Position numbers and translations under genes: made by a program
From: an uncultured Desulfuromonadales bacterium
GTDB taxonomy: Bacteria; Desulfobacterota; Desulfuromonadia; Geobacterales; CAIOGM01
Direction of reading: 5' to 3'
Assembly (NCBI GenBank): GCA_903929485.1
Contig: CAIYUY010000104.1
Coordinates: 1 to 37,506 of the forward strand
DNA length: 37,506 bases
Notes under the pieces: model-generated
What the model was told of the DNA's origin: nothing
Databases searched by the model: none
The model's input: the letters and a program-made list of their open reading frames with translations, nothing else
Shown here: one piece after another, positions 26,206 through 35,299 of the stretch
Layout: every line of letters starts with the position of its first letter
How positions within the stretch are numbered: the first letter of the stretch is position 1

Positions 26206-27029
26206 GACATACCCTACCTCTGCGGATACGGCCTCCGGGACGGTGGAACGGCTTTGCCTGGCGCGAGATGTGGAATCGACGCGAACTGGTGGCAGCCGTG
26301 GTCCGTCACGAAATTCAGCTCCGTTACCGTCAAACGGTGTTGGGGGTCGTTTGGGTAATCGGTCAGCCCCTGATCACTACCCTGATTCTGAGCATCCTGT
26401 TGACCCGCCTGACCGGTCAATCACACAAGGGAATTCCGTACCCGTTGTTTGTGTATGTCGCCATGACCGCATGGGCGTATATCAGCCATGGTCTGACTAA
26501 AAGCGCCGGTTGTTTTATCTGTTACGCTCCGCTCGTCAATCGCGTGTATCTGCCGCGCCTGTTGGTGCCGTTTGCCGTGGTCCTTGCCGCGTTGGTTGAT
26601 TTTTTGGTCGCGCTGTTACTGCTACCGGTCGTGATGGCGTACTATCAGGTGACGCCGTCCCTCACTCTTCTGGCGTTGCCGTTGGTGATCGTCCTGATGA
26701 TTCTTACCGTGTTCGGCATGGGAATCTGGCTTGCCGTATTAAATGCAAAGTTTCGCGATATTGCCTATGCACTCCCCTTCCTGTTGCAGTTGGGTTTGTT
26801 TTCCTCCCCCATGTTTTATGGCAGTGATATCGTTCCGTTGCCGTGGCGCTGGTTATATGCCTTGAATCCGGTGGTCGGCATCGTCGAAGGGATGCGCTGG
26901 ACCTTGTTGGACGCGCAACCCGCGCCAGTTGCGCTGATGCTGATTTCGACCGGCGCGGCGCTGGCTATTTTATCCGGCGGACTATACGTTTATCAGCGCC
27001 GTGAACCTACTTTGGCGGATGTGATCTGA
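26202..27029 (+). CDS. polysaccharide ABC exporter permease (Wzm type)
   Basis: A 275-residue ABC-2-type inner-membrane permease with about six helices. The cytoplasmic lead-in LVAAVVRHEIQLRYRQTVLGVVWVIGQPL is typical of O-antigen and teichoic acid exporters. Further hallmarks are LNAKFRDIAYALPFLLQ and the SPMFYGSDIVPLPWRWLYALNPVVGIVEGMR region. Its ATG overlaps the stop of the mutase-like gene and it lies 1 bp before the ATPase gene. It would move the lipid-linked glycan across the inner membrane. Confidence 0.93.
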   Translation: MRHTLPLRIRPPGRWNGFAWREMWNRRELVAAVVRHEIQLRYRQTVLGVVWVIGQPLITTLILSILLTRLTGQSHKGIPYPLFVYVAMTAWAYISHGLTKSAGCFICYAPLVNRVYLPRLLVPFAVVLAALVDFLVALLLLPVVMAYYQVTPSLTLLALPLVIVLMILTVFGMGIWLAVLNAKFRDIAYALPFLLQLGLFSSPMFYGSDIVPLPWRWLYALNPVVGIVEGMRWTLLDAQPAPVALMLISTGAALAILSGGLYVYQRREPTLADVI

Positions 27030-27030
27030 C

Positions 27031-27819
27031 ATGGACAACGTCATTGCCGTGCGTAACATCTCCAAATGTTTTCCGGTGAATCGTGGTCAGGCGCATGCAT
27101 TGCGAGCCGCGCTTGAAAAAGCGGCTCTGTCGCCGTTGACGCGGTCACACAACAGAAGCGAGACTGCCCAGCAGTTTCGGTGGGCGCTTGATAACATCTC
27201 TTTTGAAATAAAACGTGGTGAGTGCGTAGCGCTCGTCGGTCATAACGGGGCGGGCAAGTCGGTGTTACTGCGGGTGTTGTCGCGGGTGATTCGTCCGACA
27301 TGCGGCGAGGCTGATCTGTATGGCAGCGTCGGCGCCATGTTGGACATCGGCGTCGGTTTCAATCGCGACCTGACCGGACGAGAGAATGTGTTCCTGCAGG
27401 GGGCAATTTTGGGAATCAGGAAGCGCGATCTGGAACGGAAATTCGAGGAAATTGTCGAGTTTTCAGGGATCGGCGATCTTGTTGAGCAACCGCTCAAGAG
27501 TTATTCCAACGGCACGCAGGTACGGTTGGCCTTCGCCATTGCCGCGCAACTGGAACCGGAAATTCTGCTGATGGATGAGGTCCTGGCGGTTGCCGATGAA
27601 GAATTTGTCGGCGCCTCCGTTCGGAAACTTGCCGACCTGAAGCGGGAAGGGCGCACCATCCTCCTGGCCTCGCACGACATGTCTCTGTTGAGTCAGCTCT
27701 GCACCCGTGCGCTCTGGTTCGAACAGGGGCGTCTTATGGGTGACGGACCGATGAAGGAAATCGAGGAACGCTATCATGCATACCTCCACGAAGTTTCGTC
27801 AACTCCGCGCCATGGATGA
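27031..27819 (+). CDS. polysaccharide ABC exporter ATPase (Wzt type)
   Basis: A 262-residue ATPase partner of the preceding permease. Walker A is GHNGAGKS (residues 70-77). The signature is YSNGTQVRLAFAIA, with T in place of the usual M of GMQ. Walker B is ILLMDEVLAVAD, and the switch His is in LLASHDMS. A 50-residue N-terminal extension precedes the core, as in Wzt/TagH proteins. It lacks the C-terminal carbohydrate-binding domain of long Wzt proteins, so recognition of the glycan end must occur differently or not at all. Confidence 0.93.
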   Translation: MDNVIAVRNISKCFPVNRGQAHALRAALEKAALSPLTRSHNRSETAQQFRWALDNISFEIKRGECVALVGHNGAGKSVLLRVLSRVIRPTCGEADLYGSVGAMLDIGVGFNRDLTGRENVFLQGAILGIRKRDLERKFEEIVEFSGIGDLVEQPLKSYSNGTQVRLAFAIAAQLEPEILLMDEVLAVADEEFVGASVRKLADLKREGRTILLASHDMSLLSQLCTRALWFEQGRLMGDGPMKEIEERYHAYLHEVSSTPRHG

Positions 27820-28708
27820 TGCTCCGAAACCTGTCGTCACTGTCGTGATCCCCACGTACAACCGTCCTGCCAGTATCAGGCGTTGTCTGGATGCTCTCAA
27901 GCAACAGATACTGCGGTCGGGAACCTTTGAGGTCATTGTCGTCGACGATGGTAGTGCAGTACCCCTGTCGCTTGATCCGGGTGAATGGGCATCTGCTTTT
28001 GCTCTGCGGGTAATCCGTCAGGAGAACTCCGGACCATCCGGAGCGCGTAACCGGGGAGTTGAAGGTGCTCAGGGGGAAATTCTGGCTTTTACTGATGATG
28101 ATTGTCTCCCTACGCCGGAATGGTTGAAAAATTTGCTTTCCTCCTTGAACGAACATTCCGAAGCGCTGGTGGGTGGCTCCACTTTTAATGGCTTGCCGAA
28201 CAGTCTCTGCGCCGAAACCAGTCAACTCATCATAGAAATGGTATATGAATACTTTAATTCAGGAGCCGGAGGGTCATATTTCCTTGCCAGCAACAACTTT
28301 GCCTGCCGTCGTGAAGCCTACCTGTCATCCGGAGGGTTTGATACCGATTTCCCCGCGCCCGGCGCCGAGGACCGTGAATTTTGTGATCGTTGGCGGATAC
28401 TGAACAGGCCGCTTATCTGGGTTCCCTCCGCCTTGGTGGAGCATCGTCACGTTCAGACACTGAGGAAATTTATCAATCTTCACTACCGGTACGGACGGGG
28501 CGCGTACCTGTACCAGGCAAAACGGCGGGAGCGCAACTCCGGAACGATGGGGGATGATATTGGATTTCACCGGGCATTCATGGGGAGCATATCCGGAAAA
28601 CTGTCCGGCTACCCTGTTTCGCGGCGATTGTCCATCGTCGGCCTGCTGATAGTCTGGCAGTTTGCCAATGCCGTCGGTTTTTTCCGGCAAGCAGTCGCCA
28701 CATTATAA
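27776..28708 (+). CDS. family 2 glycosyltransferase
   Basis: A 310-residue soluble or peripheral GT-A transferase: VTVVIPTYNRPASIRRCLDAL near the N-terminus, VVDDGS, NSGPSGARNRGVEGA, then the metal-binding FTDDDCLP. The acceptor region SSGGFDTDFPAPGAEDREFCDRW carries the ED base motif. The ATG at 27776 has GAGGAACG in front and overlaps the ATPase gene by 44 bases; a second ATG at 27812 (MDDAPKP) starts nearer to the domain but lacks a good site. The donor sugar cannot be told. Confidence 0.9.
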   Translation: MHTSTKFRQLRAMDDAPKPVVTVVIPTYNRPASIRRCLDALKQQILRSGTFEVIVVDDGSAVPLSLDPGEWASAFALRVIRQENSGPSGARNRGVEGAQGEILAFTDDDCLPTPEWLKNLLSSLNEHSEALVGGSTFNGLPNSLCAETSQLIIEMVYEYFNSGAGGSYFLASNNFACRREAYLSSGGFDTDFPAPGAEDREFCDRWRILNRPLIWVPSALVEHRHVQTLRKFINLHYRYGRGAYLYQAKRRERNSGTMGDDIGFHRAFMGSISGKLSGYPVSRRLSIVGLLIVWQFANAVGFFRQAVATL

Positions 28709-28757
28709 TGTTCCGGAGAAGGTAACTGTCGTTACTTCGAGAGGAGCAGATAAAGCT

Positions 28758-29306
28758 GTGACGCGAGTCAGCATAATTACCACTTCCCGGCATAATGTGG
28801 GTGATGATTTTGTCCGGGAGGGGATCTTGTACCTGCTGCAAAAGCATTATGGTTCTATCCGGGCATCATGTATTCATAAACATCCGCCGATTACTTCACG
28901 TCCTGAATTCGCTTGGATTTATGGCCGGAAATGGGATGCATGGCTAGATAACTGTCATGATTCACTGGCTCTACGAACAACGAGTGTCGTGGATCAACTC
29001 CTTCCGCTTTTCCCCTGGTCTGATCGGATTCTACAGTGTGATGTCCTCGTGCAATCGGGCGCACCGGTTTATTGGACACACCCGACAACAGACTGTCGTG
29101 ACAATGAGTGGTGGACCCCGCTGATACAGCGTCGCTGGTTAAAGATGGGATCAGGGCGACCATTTTTTAACCTGGCTGGGGGGACCTGTCAGAGTTGGGG
29201 GAGCGACGGGTCTGAATTTGGAGAGCAACCGGCGACTCTGGAGTATATCCGTGTACAAAGGGTACAAAGTACAAAGGGGTACGCCCTTGATTTCATGCGT
29301 TGCTAA
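28758..29306 (+). pseudogene. truncated polysaccharide pyruvyltransferase-like gene
   Basis: From a GTG at 28758 the frame reads VTRVSIITTSRHNVGDDFVREGILYLL, then DVLVQSGAPVYW and FFNLAGGTCQSWGSDGSEF, a sequence like the N-terminal half of polysaccharide pyruvyltransferase family proteins. These are usually about 350-400 residues, but this frame ends after about 182. The match stops exactly where three GTACAAAG direct repeats begin (29253), and the last 17 codons (VQRVQSTKGYALDFMRC) are unrelated. It is very probably broken by a deletion or insertion and inactive. An in-frame ATG at 28662 gives a longer, less likely start. Confidence 0.65.
29253..29276 (+). repeat. GTACAAAG direct repeats at a truncation point
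   Basis: Three GTACAAAG units lie at 29253-29260, 29262-29269 and 29269-29276, the last two sharing a G, followed by GGGGTAC. They coincide with the end of similarity in the pyruvyltransferase-like gene, so they may mark the scar of an insertion or deletion. The following 130 bp to the radical SAM gene hold no supported gene. Confidence 0.6.
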
Positions 29307-29409
29307 CGCCACCAAGTGAAGAAACGCATAATTTCAGAGCGTCCCCACTGCCCCCACTGCCCACAAGGAAGTCGAATGTTCCAGGCTTCCCACTCAAAGG
29401 AACCAGACC

Positions 29410-30294
29410 ATGGACTGGCTGCAATCATCCCTGTCTTCATTGGCTCCGTTTATCCAACTGAAAAAAATTGATACGTTTCATTTCGATATCGTGCAGGGAT
29501 GCCAATTGCGCTGCATCGGTTGCCCCAACTCTACAGTGCGACCCGTTATTGAACATATCTCTCCTGATGATTTTCATCGATGCCTTGCCAACGTTGACGT
29601 CAGTCATGTCGAGACACTACGTCTCTTTAACTTCGGGGAAGCATTCCTGCACCCGAAAATCATTGAATTGCTGGCGGTGCTAGGCAAACAAAAGTGGCAG
29701 GCTGACCGTGTGGAGATTTCCACCAACGCCATGATCTATGACGAAAAGCTGATTCGGGAAATTCTCCGTGCAAAACTTGTCACACATTTAATCGTAAGTT
29801 GTGATGGAGATGGCACGCCCGAGGAATTTGAACGCCTTCGTCCTCCGGCATCGTGGGGTAAGCTCCTGGAGTTTCTCAAGGGCGTTTCAATGATCAAGCA
29901 GGAATTAGTTTCATCAATCCACCTGATGACCAGAACCGTCTGCGGTACAGAAGAAGGCCACATGCGCTGGCGCGCTTTGCTAACACCGCTGGGATGGGAG
30001 CCGGAATTCCGGGATTGGATTTTATTGCCCAACAGCAGTCATCGTCCATGGGATCGTGTCGCGGACGCTACCCATGACAAAAGAATTTGCTGGCCACTGC
30101 AAGGGGTTAAACTGTTCGTCAATTGCCATGGCGATGTGATTCCTTGCTGTGCCTACCCGGATATGGCTTCATTTGGAAACCTGAAGAACGAAAAGTTCAG
30201 CTCGATTTTTCGTAACGCCTCGCGCAGGCAGATGATAAAAACAGTACAAAACGGACGGGCGTCCCAGCGCATTTGCAGTCAGTGTGAGCAATAA
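29410..30294 (+). CDS. radical SAM/SPASM protein
   Basis: A 294-residue enzyme with the radical SAM iron-sulfur motif C-x3-C-x2-C at Cys31, Cys35 and Cys38 (GCQLRCIGC), followed by FNFGEAFLHPKI and VEISTNAM, the partial-barrel motifs of the family. Near the C-terminus CHGDVIPCCAYPD and ICSQCE form a SPASM-type cysteine set for an additional cluster. In glycan clusters such proteins can modify sugars or peptides, but the substrate here is unknown. ATG at 29410 was chosen; the end overlaps the longest reading of the next gene only if that gene uses an upstream GTG. Confidence 0.88.
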   Translation: MDWLQSSLSSLAPFIQLKKIDTFHFDIVQGCQLRCIGCPNSTVRPVIEHISPDDFHRCLANVDVSHVETLRLFNFGEAFLHPKIIELLAVLGKQKWQADRVEISTNAMIYDEKLIREILRAKLVTHLIVSCDGDGTPEEFERLRPPASWGKLLEFLKGVSMIKQELVSSIHLMTRTVCGTEEGHMRWRALLTPLGWEPEFRDWILLPNSSHRPWDRVADATHDKRICWPLQGVKLFVNCHGDVIPCCAYPDMASFGNLKNEKFSSIFRNASRRQMIKTVQNGRASQRICSQCEQ

Positions 30295-30313
30295 CACATT
30301 GCCAGGAGAACGT

Positions 30314-31291
30314 ATGATCACTCGTTGCAACGGCAATGGCACAAATACGACAACCGCCCCTCTTCCCCGGCGCCGGATCTCACGCACTACGGCGGCGGTT
30401 GTCATACCGGCATTCAATGGAGGGGAGAAGTTGCTGTCATGCCTGCACTCTTTTCTTCATCAGACCGCTGAGGCGACTGCGCCGATCATCATCGTCGACA
30501 ATGCTTCCTCCGACGGCTCTGTGGCTGAGGCGCAACGGCGCTTCTGCGCCCTGGAGGTTATCAGAAATGAGTCCAATCTCGGTTTCGGAATAGCCTGCAA
30601 CCAAGGTATAAACCTCGCCCTTAAGCAGGGCGCGGAATTTGTCCTGCTTGCCAATCAGGACACCATCGCCTCGGATGACCTTCTGGAAAAGCTCCTGACC
30701 TCCGCCCGGGAATGTTCTCGCGCCGGAGTTATCGGGCCCAAGACCCTCTCCTTTGACCCCATGCCCGATGGCAGGCCACGACTGGCGTATGCCGGAGCTT
30801 GGCGATGTATCTTGCCGCTCCGACAACGGGTGCCGGGAATCAACCAGGCGGATTCCGGCGCTGTCACCGCTCCACTGCAGGTCGACTATGTGTGGGGGCA
30901 CGGCATGTTGTTGCGCGCCGCCGCTCTCAAGAAGGTAGGGCTCTTTGACCCGGGATTCTTCATGTATTACGAAGACCTCGACCTCTGCGACCGGATGAAG
31001 AGCGCCGGATGGGAACTTTGGTGCGACCCTCGGGCCGTGATGTGGCATGATGTCCGCGACGGCGCTCGGGCTCTGAACTCGGAGCTGTGGCGCTGGCGTC
31101 ACAAGGTGCAGAGCGCCAGATATTTCCATGGCAAGCGGTTTGCCCCGGTCACCTCGGAAGCGCTGACTGCAGCCACCATCTTCCGCGAAGCGCTATCTCT
31201 GTTGCGCAACCGGCATGCCCGGGCAGCAGGGCATCTCTTATGGGTCTGGAATCGCACTCTGTTCAACTCCACCCATAAAACGTTCTTGTAA
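30314..31291 (+). CDS. family 2 glycosyltransferase, rhamnosyltransferase-like
   Basis: About 325 residues from the ATG at 30314, which follows AGGAGAACGT; an in-frame GTG at 30284 is less likely. Motifs are AAVVIPAFNGGEKLLSCL, IIIVDNASSDGS, NLGFGIACNQGI and LLANQDT. The last is the NQD form of the metal site typical of rhamnosyltransferase-like GT2 enzymes. VGLFDPGFFMYYEDLDLCDRM and WHDVRDG complete the pattern. Donor and acceptor are not determined. Confidence 0.9.
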   Translation: MITRCNGNGTNTTTAPLPRRRISRTTAAVVIPAFNGGEKLLSCLHSFLHQTAEATAPIIIVDNASSDGSVAEAQRRFCALEVIRNESNLGFGIACNQGINLALKQGAEFVLLANQDTIASDDLLEKLLTSARECSRAGVIGPKTLSFDPMPDGRPRLAYAGAWRCILPLRQRVPGINQADSGAVTAPLQVDYVWGHGMLLRAAALKKVGLFDPGFFMYYEDLDLCDRMKSAGWELWCDPRAVMWHDVRDGARALNSELWRWRHKVQSARYFHGKRFAPVTSEALTAATIFREALSLLRNRHARAAGHLLWVWNRTLFNSTHKTFL

Positions 31292-31355
31292 CGAGCGATA
31301 TCACACAGCTCTTTACTACCGCACACATTGTATTCAGTAAAAAGAGGACGAAGCG

Positions 31356-32042
31356 ATGAGATTATGGGAACGGTTTCTGGAAAATAAAGGTCGTGAAACA
31401 TTCAAATGCACACACTATTTCCCTATTTATGAGCGCTACTTTGCTCCCTGGAAGAACAGATCATTAGTATTCATGGAAATAGGAGTCAACTCAGGCGGGT
31501 CGCTGCAGATGTGGCAACGGTACTTTGGCCCGATGGCCAGGATTGTCGGAATCGACATCAACCCGGAGTGCAAACAATGCGAGGAGCCTGGAATTTTCGT
31601 CAGGATTGGCGACCAGAGTTCTCCGGAGTTCCTCCAATCGGTGTTGGATGAATTCGGTGTGCCGGATATCGTGCTGGACGACGGCAGCCATAAAATGAAT
31701 GATATCCTGACATCCTTCAATTTCCTTTATCCTCGACAACACAAAAATGCCCTTTATGTTATCGAAGATCTCTGCACCTCCTACTGGGAGGAGTACGGAG
31801 GAGGAGTCCACAGGCAAGAGTCATTCATCAACATTGCCAAATCGTTGATTGACCGACTGAATGCCGATCATACACGAGGCGCCATCCCGGCCGACTCGTT
31901 TTCAAAGGAGACGTTAGGCATGTCGTTTTATGACAGTATGGTCGTCTTCGAAAAAGGTGATGTTTGGTGGAAGGAACCCCTGCAGACCGGACGGAAAGCT
32001 CAACAGGGCATCAGGGGAATCCTGCAAAAAATCCGCGGTTAA
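31356..32042 (+). CDS. SAM-dependent O-methyltransferase, MycE/cephalosporin-hydroxylase-like
   Basis: A 228-residue class I methyltransferase. CTHYFPIYERYF, FMEIGVNSGGSLQMWQRYF, VGIDINPE and DIVLDDGSHKMNDIL are typical of the macrolide sugar O-methyltransferase (MycE) group, in which the D/DGSH part contributes to metal and SAM binding. GAGGACGAAGCG precedes the ATG. The likely role is methylating a sugar of the exported glycan. It is the last gene on the plus strand, and a convergent gene ends 47 bp further on. Confidence 0.85.
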   Translation: MRLWERFLENKGRETFKCTHYFPIYERYFAPWKNRSLVFMEIGVNSGGSLQMWQRYFGPMARIVGIDINPECKQCEEPGIFVRIGDQSSPEFLQSVLDEFGVPDIVLDDGSHKMNDILTSFNFLYPRQHKNALYVIEDLCTSYWEEYGGGVHRQESFINIAKSLIDRLNADHTRGAIPADSFSKETLGMSFYDSMVVFEKGDVWWKEPLQTGRKAQQGIRGILQKIRG

Positions 32043-32089
32043 GGCGTATGAGTATCCCAAAAGCACCGGCAATGGAATAGCGCCTAATT

Positions 32090-33832
32090 CTACATGAAAT
32101 GAGTCTCAATGAACGCGGCGAATGTATCGGGTGAACGCAAATCGAGAAGAGAGTCTCGACGAGCTTCGAACTCAGGATACGTCATTGCCGCAACCTCATC
32201 GGCGGATAACGGCAGTGGAGAAATATTCTTGCCACGGGTTACGATGCCCAGACCGCAATCGGTGTCCAAGACAAACACATTCAGATCGTTGTGGAGAGAC
32301 CTCAGAAGGAGTACTGTTTTCCAGACATCTCCGCACCACCTCGTATCCGGATTAGGGTAGTTCCTCTGGATCGCCTCCTCATGTGACGTTGAGGGGGTAG
32401 CCGCGCTCGCGCAGGGCGGATTACAGTCATGCATGACAATCACTCCCTTTGGCCCCAGCACCTTGAGGCAGTTGAGGACATCCAGATAGGCCTGTTCAAA
32501 GGTGTGCAAGCCATCCACAAGGGCGACATCAAGGGGACAATCGTGAAACAGTTCCGCATGCCCGGCAAAGAATTCGTCGCTGGTTTTGGTGTAGAGCGTT
32601 GTTGTCTCTGGTGAAAAGAGGTTCTTTACCGCCATCTTTAGTCGAGTATACCGGGGAATACCGGGCTTGGGATCGACTCCGATTTTGGATTTTGCCCGGA
32701 TAGGCCGGAGACTGTCACCATAATCTATGCCTATTTCCAAATAAACATGTCGGCCCAGCCGGTCCAGGAGTTGTTGCACAACTTCCTGGCGACTAAGAGA
32801 CAGACCGTACGGTGAGAAAGAAGCATTCGCGGTACCGGTTTCACTCCGACGGCCTCCTGAGCCACTCATCTTTTGCTGACCCGATCGTCGAAGAAGACGT
32901 TTCGCACGACTCTTCAACGCTATTATCATCCGCTGCCAGCGCAACAGCTGCGAATACTCCGTGCTCATTTCCCAATCAGGAGGCTGGTGCCGGAAGCCAC
33001 CCCAGGAGATGAGCGGCTTATCGGGATAGGAATAATCCCGACCCCGTAGCGCCCGGTATTCCTTGTCGAATTTTCCAAACATTTCTGTTACGCTGTTGGT
33101 GGATACTCCGCCATGAATCTGGTGGAAGGTTGCCTCGCCGAGTAATACGATGGCGATGGCGTCAGGAAGCTGGCAAGCGCGGAACCAAGTGTCGAGATTA
33201 ACAAGACCACCGCCAGGTTGTACGAATTTTGCATCATATCCTTGCAATTCGTTCCACATCGCTCGCGGCATGAACAGGCTGTTACTCTCGGAGATCCGGT
33301 GAAACCAAGACGGCCCGGAAGACTCATCGAAAAACGACTGATCAAACAACTGGTACCCGTCGCGCTCCCAACCACATTTCGCCAGCATGCGATCCTCAAC
33401 CTCCCGGCTATACCCCCGGGCAATCAGGGAGCGTTGAAAACCGGGACCAAGATAACGACCGCGAGACCCGACAAACGCCCGAGGGGACGTTTTCATGGAT
33501 GCCAGGACATTGGCCAGTAATCCTGGTGACGCCATGCGGGCGCCGTCGATGAATACGCCGATGACGCCACCCCGTGCAACCGCGATGCCGCGGTTGATGG
33601 CGGGAACCGGGCTAGGTGTGGCATCCTCCATGTTCAGCGCCGTCAGATTGAGATCAAGATGAGAATAAGCGTCCGGAGCCGGGGGGTCCGCTGAGCCATT
33701 ATCCACAAGAATAATCTCATACTCTTCGCGCCTGATACCCTTCTGATAGGTCGCCGACAGGGAGTACAGTGTCCTCGGCAATTCCCGTTTCATATTGAAG
33801 CAAATGACCACTACAGACAGATACGGAAGCAT
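32090..33832 (-). CDS. fused family 2 glycosyltransferase and SAM methyltransferase
   Basis: A 580-residue two-domain protein. Residues about 1-290 are a GT2 domain (LSVVVICFNMKRELPRTL, IILVDNGS, GVFIDGARM, NLDTWFRA). Residues about 360-520 are a class I methyltransferase (HVYLEIGIDYGDSLRP, IGVDP, DVALVDGLHTFEQAYLDV, GVIVMHDCNPP), of the Methyltransf_24 kind. A basic linker around 310-345 joins them. The start at 33832 follows GAGAGGG and lies 4 bp after the preceding gene; an ATG at 33919 would run back into that gene. A single protein that adds and methylates a sugar, perhaps capping the chain, is inference. Confidence 0.87.
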   Translation of the reverse strand: MLPYLSVVVICFNMKRELPRTLYSLSATYQKGIRREEYEIILVDNGSADPPAPDAYSHLDLNLTALNMEDATPSPVPAINRGIAVARGGVIGVFIDGARMASPGLLANVLASMKTSPRAFVGSRGRYLGPGFQRSLIARGYSREVEDRMLAKCGWERDGYQLFDQSFFDESSGPSWFHRISESNSLFMPRAMWNELQGYDAKFVQPGGGLVNLDTWFRACQLPDAIAIVLLGEATFHQIHGGVSTNSVTEMFGKFDKEYRALRGRDYSYPDKPLISWGGFRHQPPDWEMSTEYSQLLRWQRMIIALKSRAKRLLRRSGQQKMSGSGGRRSETGTANASFSPYGLSLSRQEVVQQLLDRLGRHVYLEIGIDYGDSLRPIRAKSKIGVDPKPGIPRYTRLKMAVKNLFSPETTTLYTKTSDEFFAGHAELFHDCPLDVALVDGLHTFEQAYLDVLNCLKVLGPKGVIVMHDCNPPCASAATPSTSHEEAIQRNYPNPDTRWCGDVWKTVLLLRSLHNDLNVFVLDTDCGLGIVTRGKNISPLPLSADEVAAMTYPEFEARRDSLLDLRSPDTFAAFIETHFM

Positions 33833-33836
33833 GGCG

Positions 33837-34643
33837 TTATCCCTCTCGCCGCCAATAGACGGCGGTCCAGTCAACAGGGCAAACTTCTTCCCGGATGCCA
33901 TGCGTGGTCCGGTAATCATCGACAGCTTGCCGGCAAGCAGGTATCAACAGGTAATCATCCACAATCAGGAATCCACCGGGTGAAAGTTTGGGATAAAGGT
34001 TTACCAACCCATCCATGGTGGATTCGTACATGTCACCATCAAGCCGGACAACGGCTAGTTTTCCCAGGGGCGCAGACGGTAGTGTCTCCTTGAACCATCC
34101 CACAAGAAAACGGACCTGATCATCCAGAAGTCCGTACCGCTGAAAATTGGCGCGCACCTGATCTACGGAAACGGAAAGATTCCGAATTTCATGAAGCATA
34201 CTCCCCCTATCGGCAGGATAGAGGCCCTTGTCGGGCGGTGGCAGTCCAGCAAAGGAATCAGCCACGAACACGGAGCGGTCACGTACTCCCCAGGCGGCGA
34301 GGAGTCCCCGCATGAAGATGGATGCTCCGCCGCGCCAAACGCCGGTTTCAATGAGATCGCCCGGAATAGATTCTCTCAGCGCCGTCTCGACGCAGTGCCG
34401 GATGTTATCAAGACGTGCCGAACCGATCATCGTGAGCGCCATCTGTGGCCAGTCTTCACCCTGCAGGCGGGTGGTCTCGTCACCCGGGACGAACAGTCGT
34501 CCCTTGGAAGGGATGATAAGGCGCAACAGTTTATCCCGAATGGTTCCGGACGGCATCCATTCGGACAGATCCAGTTCCGGATAAAGAGTATGCAGCAAGC
34601 TTTTTTTCAGCAGATCAAGATAGAGTGCGCGTGTGTCGGGCAT
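33837..34643 (-). CDS. TylF/MycF-type O-methyltransferase
   Basis: A 268-residue metal-dependent O-methyltransferase of the macrocin O-methyltransferase (TylF) family. Motifs are GDLIETGVWRGGASIFMRG (SAM site), VFVADSFAGLPPPD, VVRLDGDMYESTMDGL and GGFLIVDDY (metal ligands). GAGGGGAATC precedes the ATG. It is cotranscribed with the fused glycosyltransferase-methyltransferase that follows 4 bp later. Both oppose the main glycan operon, so they may have been added or turned around as a module. Confidence 0.92.
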   Translation of the reverse strand: MPDTRALYLDLLKKSLLHTLYPELDLSEWMPSGTIRDKLLRLIIPSKGRLFVPGDETTRLQGEDWPQMALTMIGSARLDNIRHCVETALRESIPGDLIETGVWRGGASIFMRGLLAAWGVRDRSVFVADSFAGLPPPDKGLYPADRGSMLHEIRNLSVSVDQVRANFQRYGLLDDQVRFLVGWFKETLPSAPLGKLAVVRLDGDMYESTMDGLVNLYPKLSPGGFLIVDDYLLIPACRQAVDDYRTTHGIREEVCPVDWTAVYWRREG

Positions 34644-34843
34644 GATTCCCCTCGGAGAGAGAACAAGGCAGTGGAACTGATATCACACCACAGCATCCTG
34701 TTGAAGTCCACACTTTTTATAACCGGAAGCGAATAATTACCGACAACTCCAGCAACGCTCCAAATAACTCTTCTTCGGGGATAGTCATGGGGTACATTCT
34801 CTGGTCCGGCTTAACTTTCAAAACTTTTCCCAAAAATGGGAGG

Positions 34844-34999
34844 TTATCTGAAGAGATGTTCTGCCTCGGATAGTTCTCCTGCCGACAAACCGACTCTCCT
34901 GACAAGAGCTTTCCACCCTCCGACCACGTTGCCTACAGTTCCAACGATTTCCTCGGCGCGAACCGAATCCAGACGGAATACTCCGCGGTTGAGAGCACA
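34844..34999 (-). pseudogene. HipA-like C-terminal fragment
   Basis: Fifty-one sense codons between stops read in part GVFRLDSVRAEEIVGTV, VVGGWKALVRRVGLS and AGELSEAEHLFR, then TAA. This resembles the extreme C-terminus of HipA-type toxin kinases (..RAREIVAEV..V..WR..A...G....E.....AFR). The kinase domain is absent, so only a remnant is left. The assignment rests on a short stretch read by eye. Confidence 0.5.
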
Positions 35000-35299
35000 C
35001 TATTCATATCCGGTTGACGGTTATAGAGATCCAGGGAAGGTGCACTCAATTTCATAGAACATCCGTTGCAATTCTACATCCATGTTTACAAGAAGTCAAA
35101 ATGGCAGTAGGTAGAAGCTTGATTGCGGCCAGGGCGTACTTGCACATCGCAGCAGCCAAGCGAGGGATATCCACTTCCACATCGAGTCGAGCGCGAGCCA
35201 CCGCCCGGGTTTAGCTGCTCCCCTGCATTTCTCCCATACCAGGATATTACCCAGATTCAGCCGGCAACCATCCCCTACCCCGCCCACAACACCCGTACC

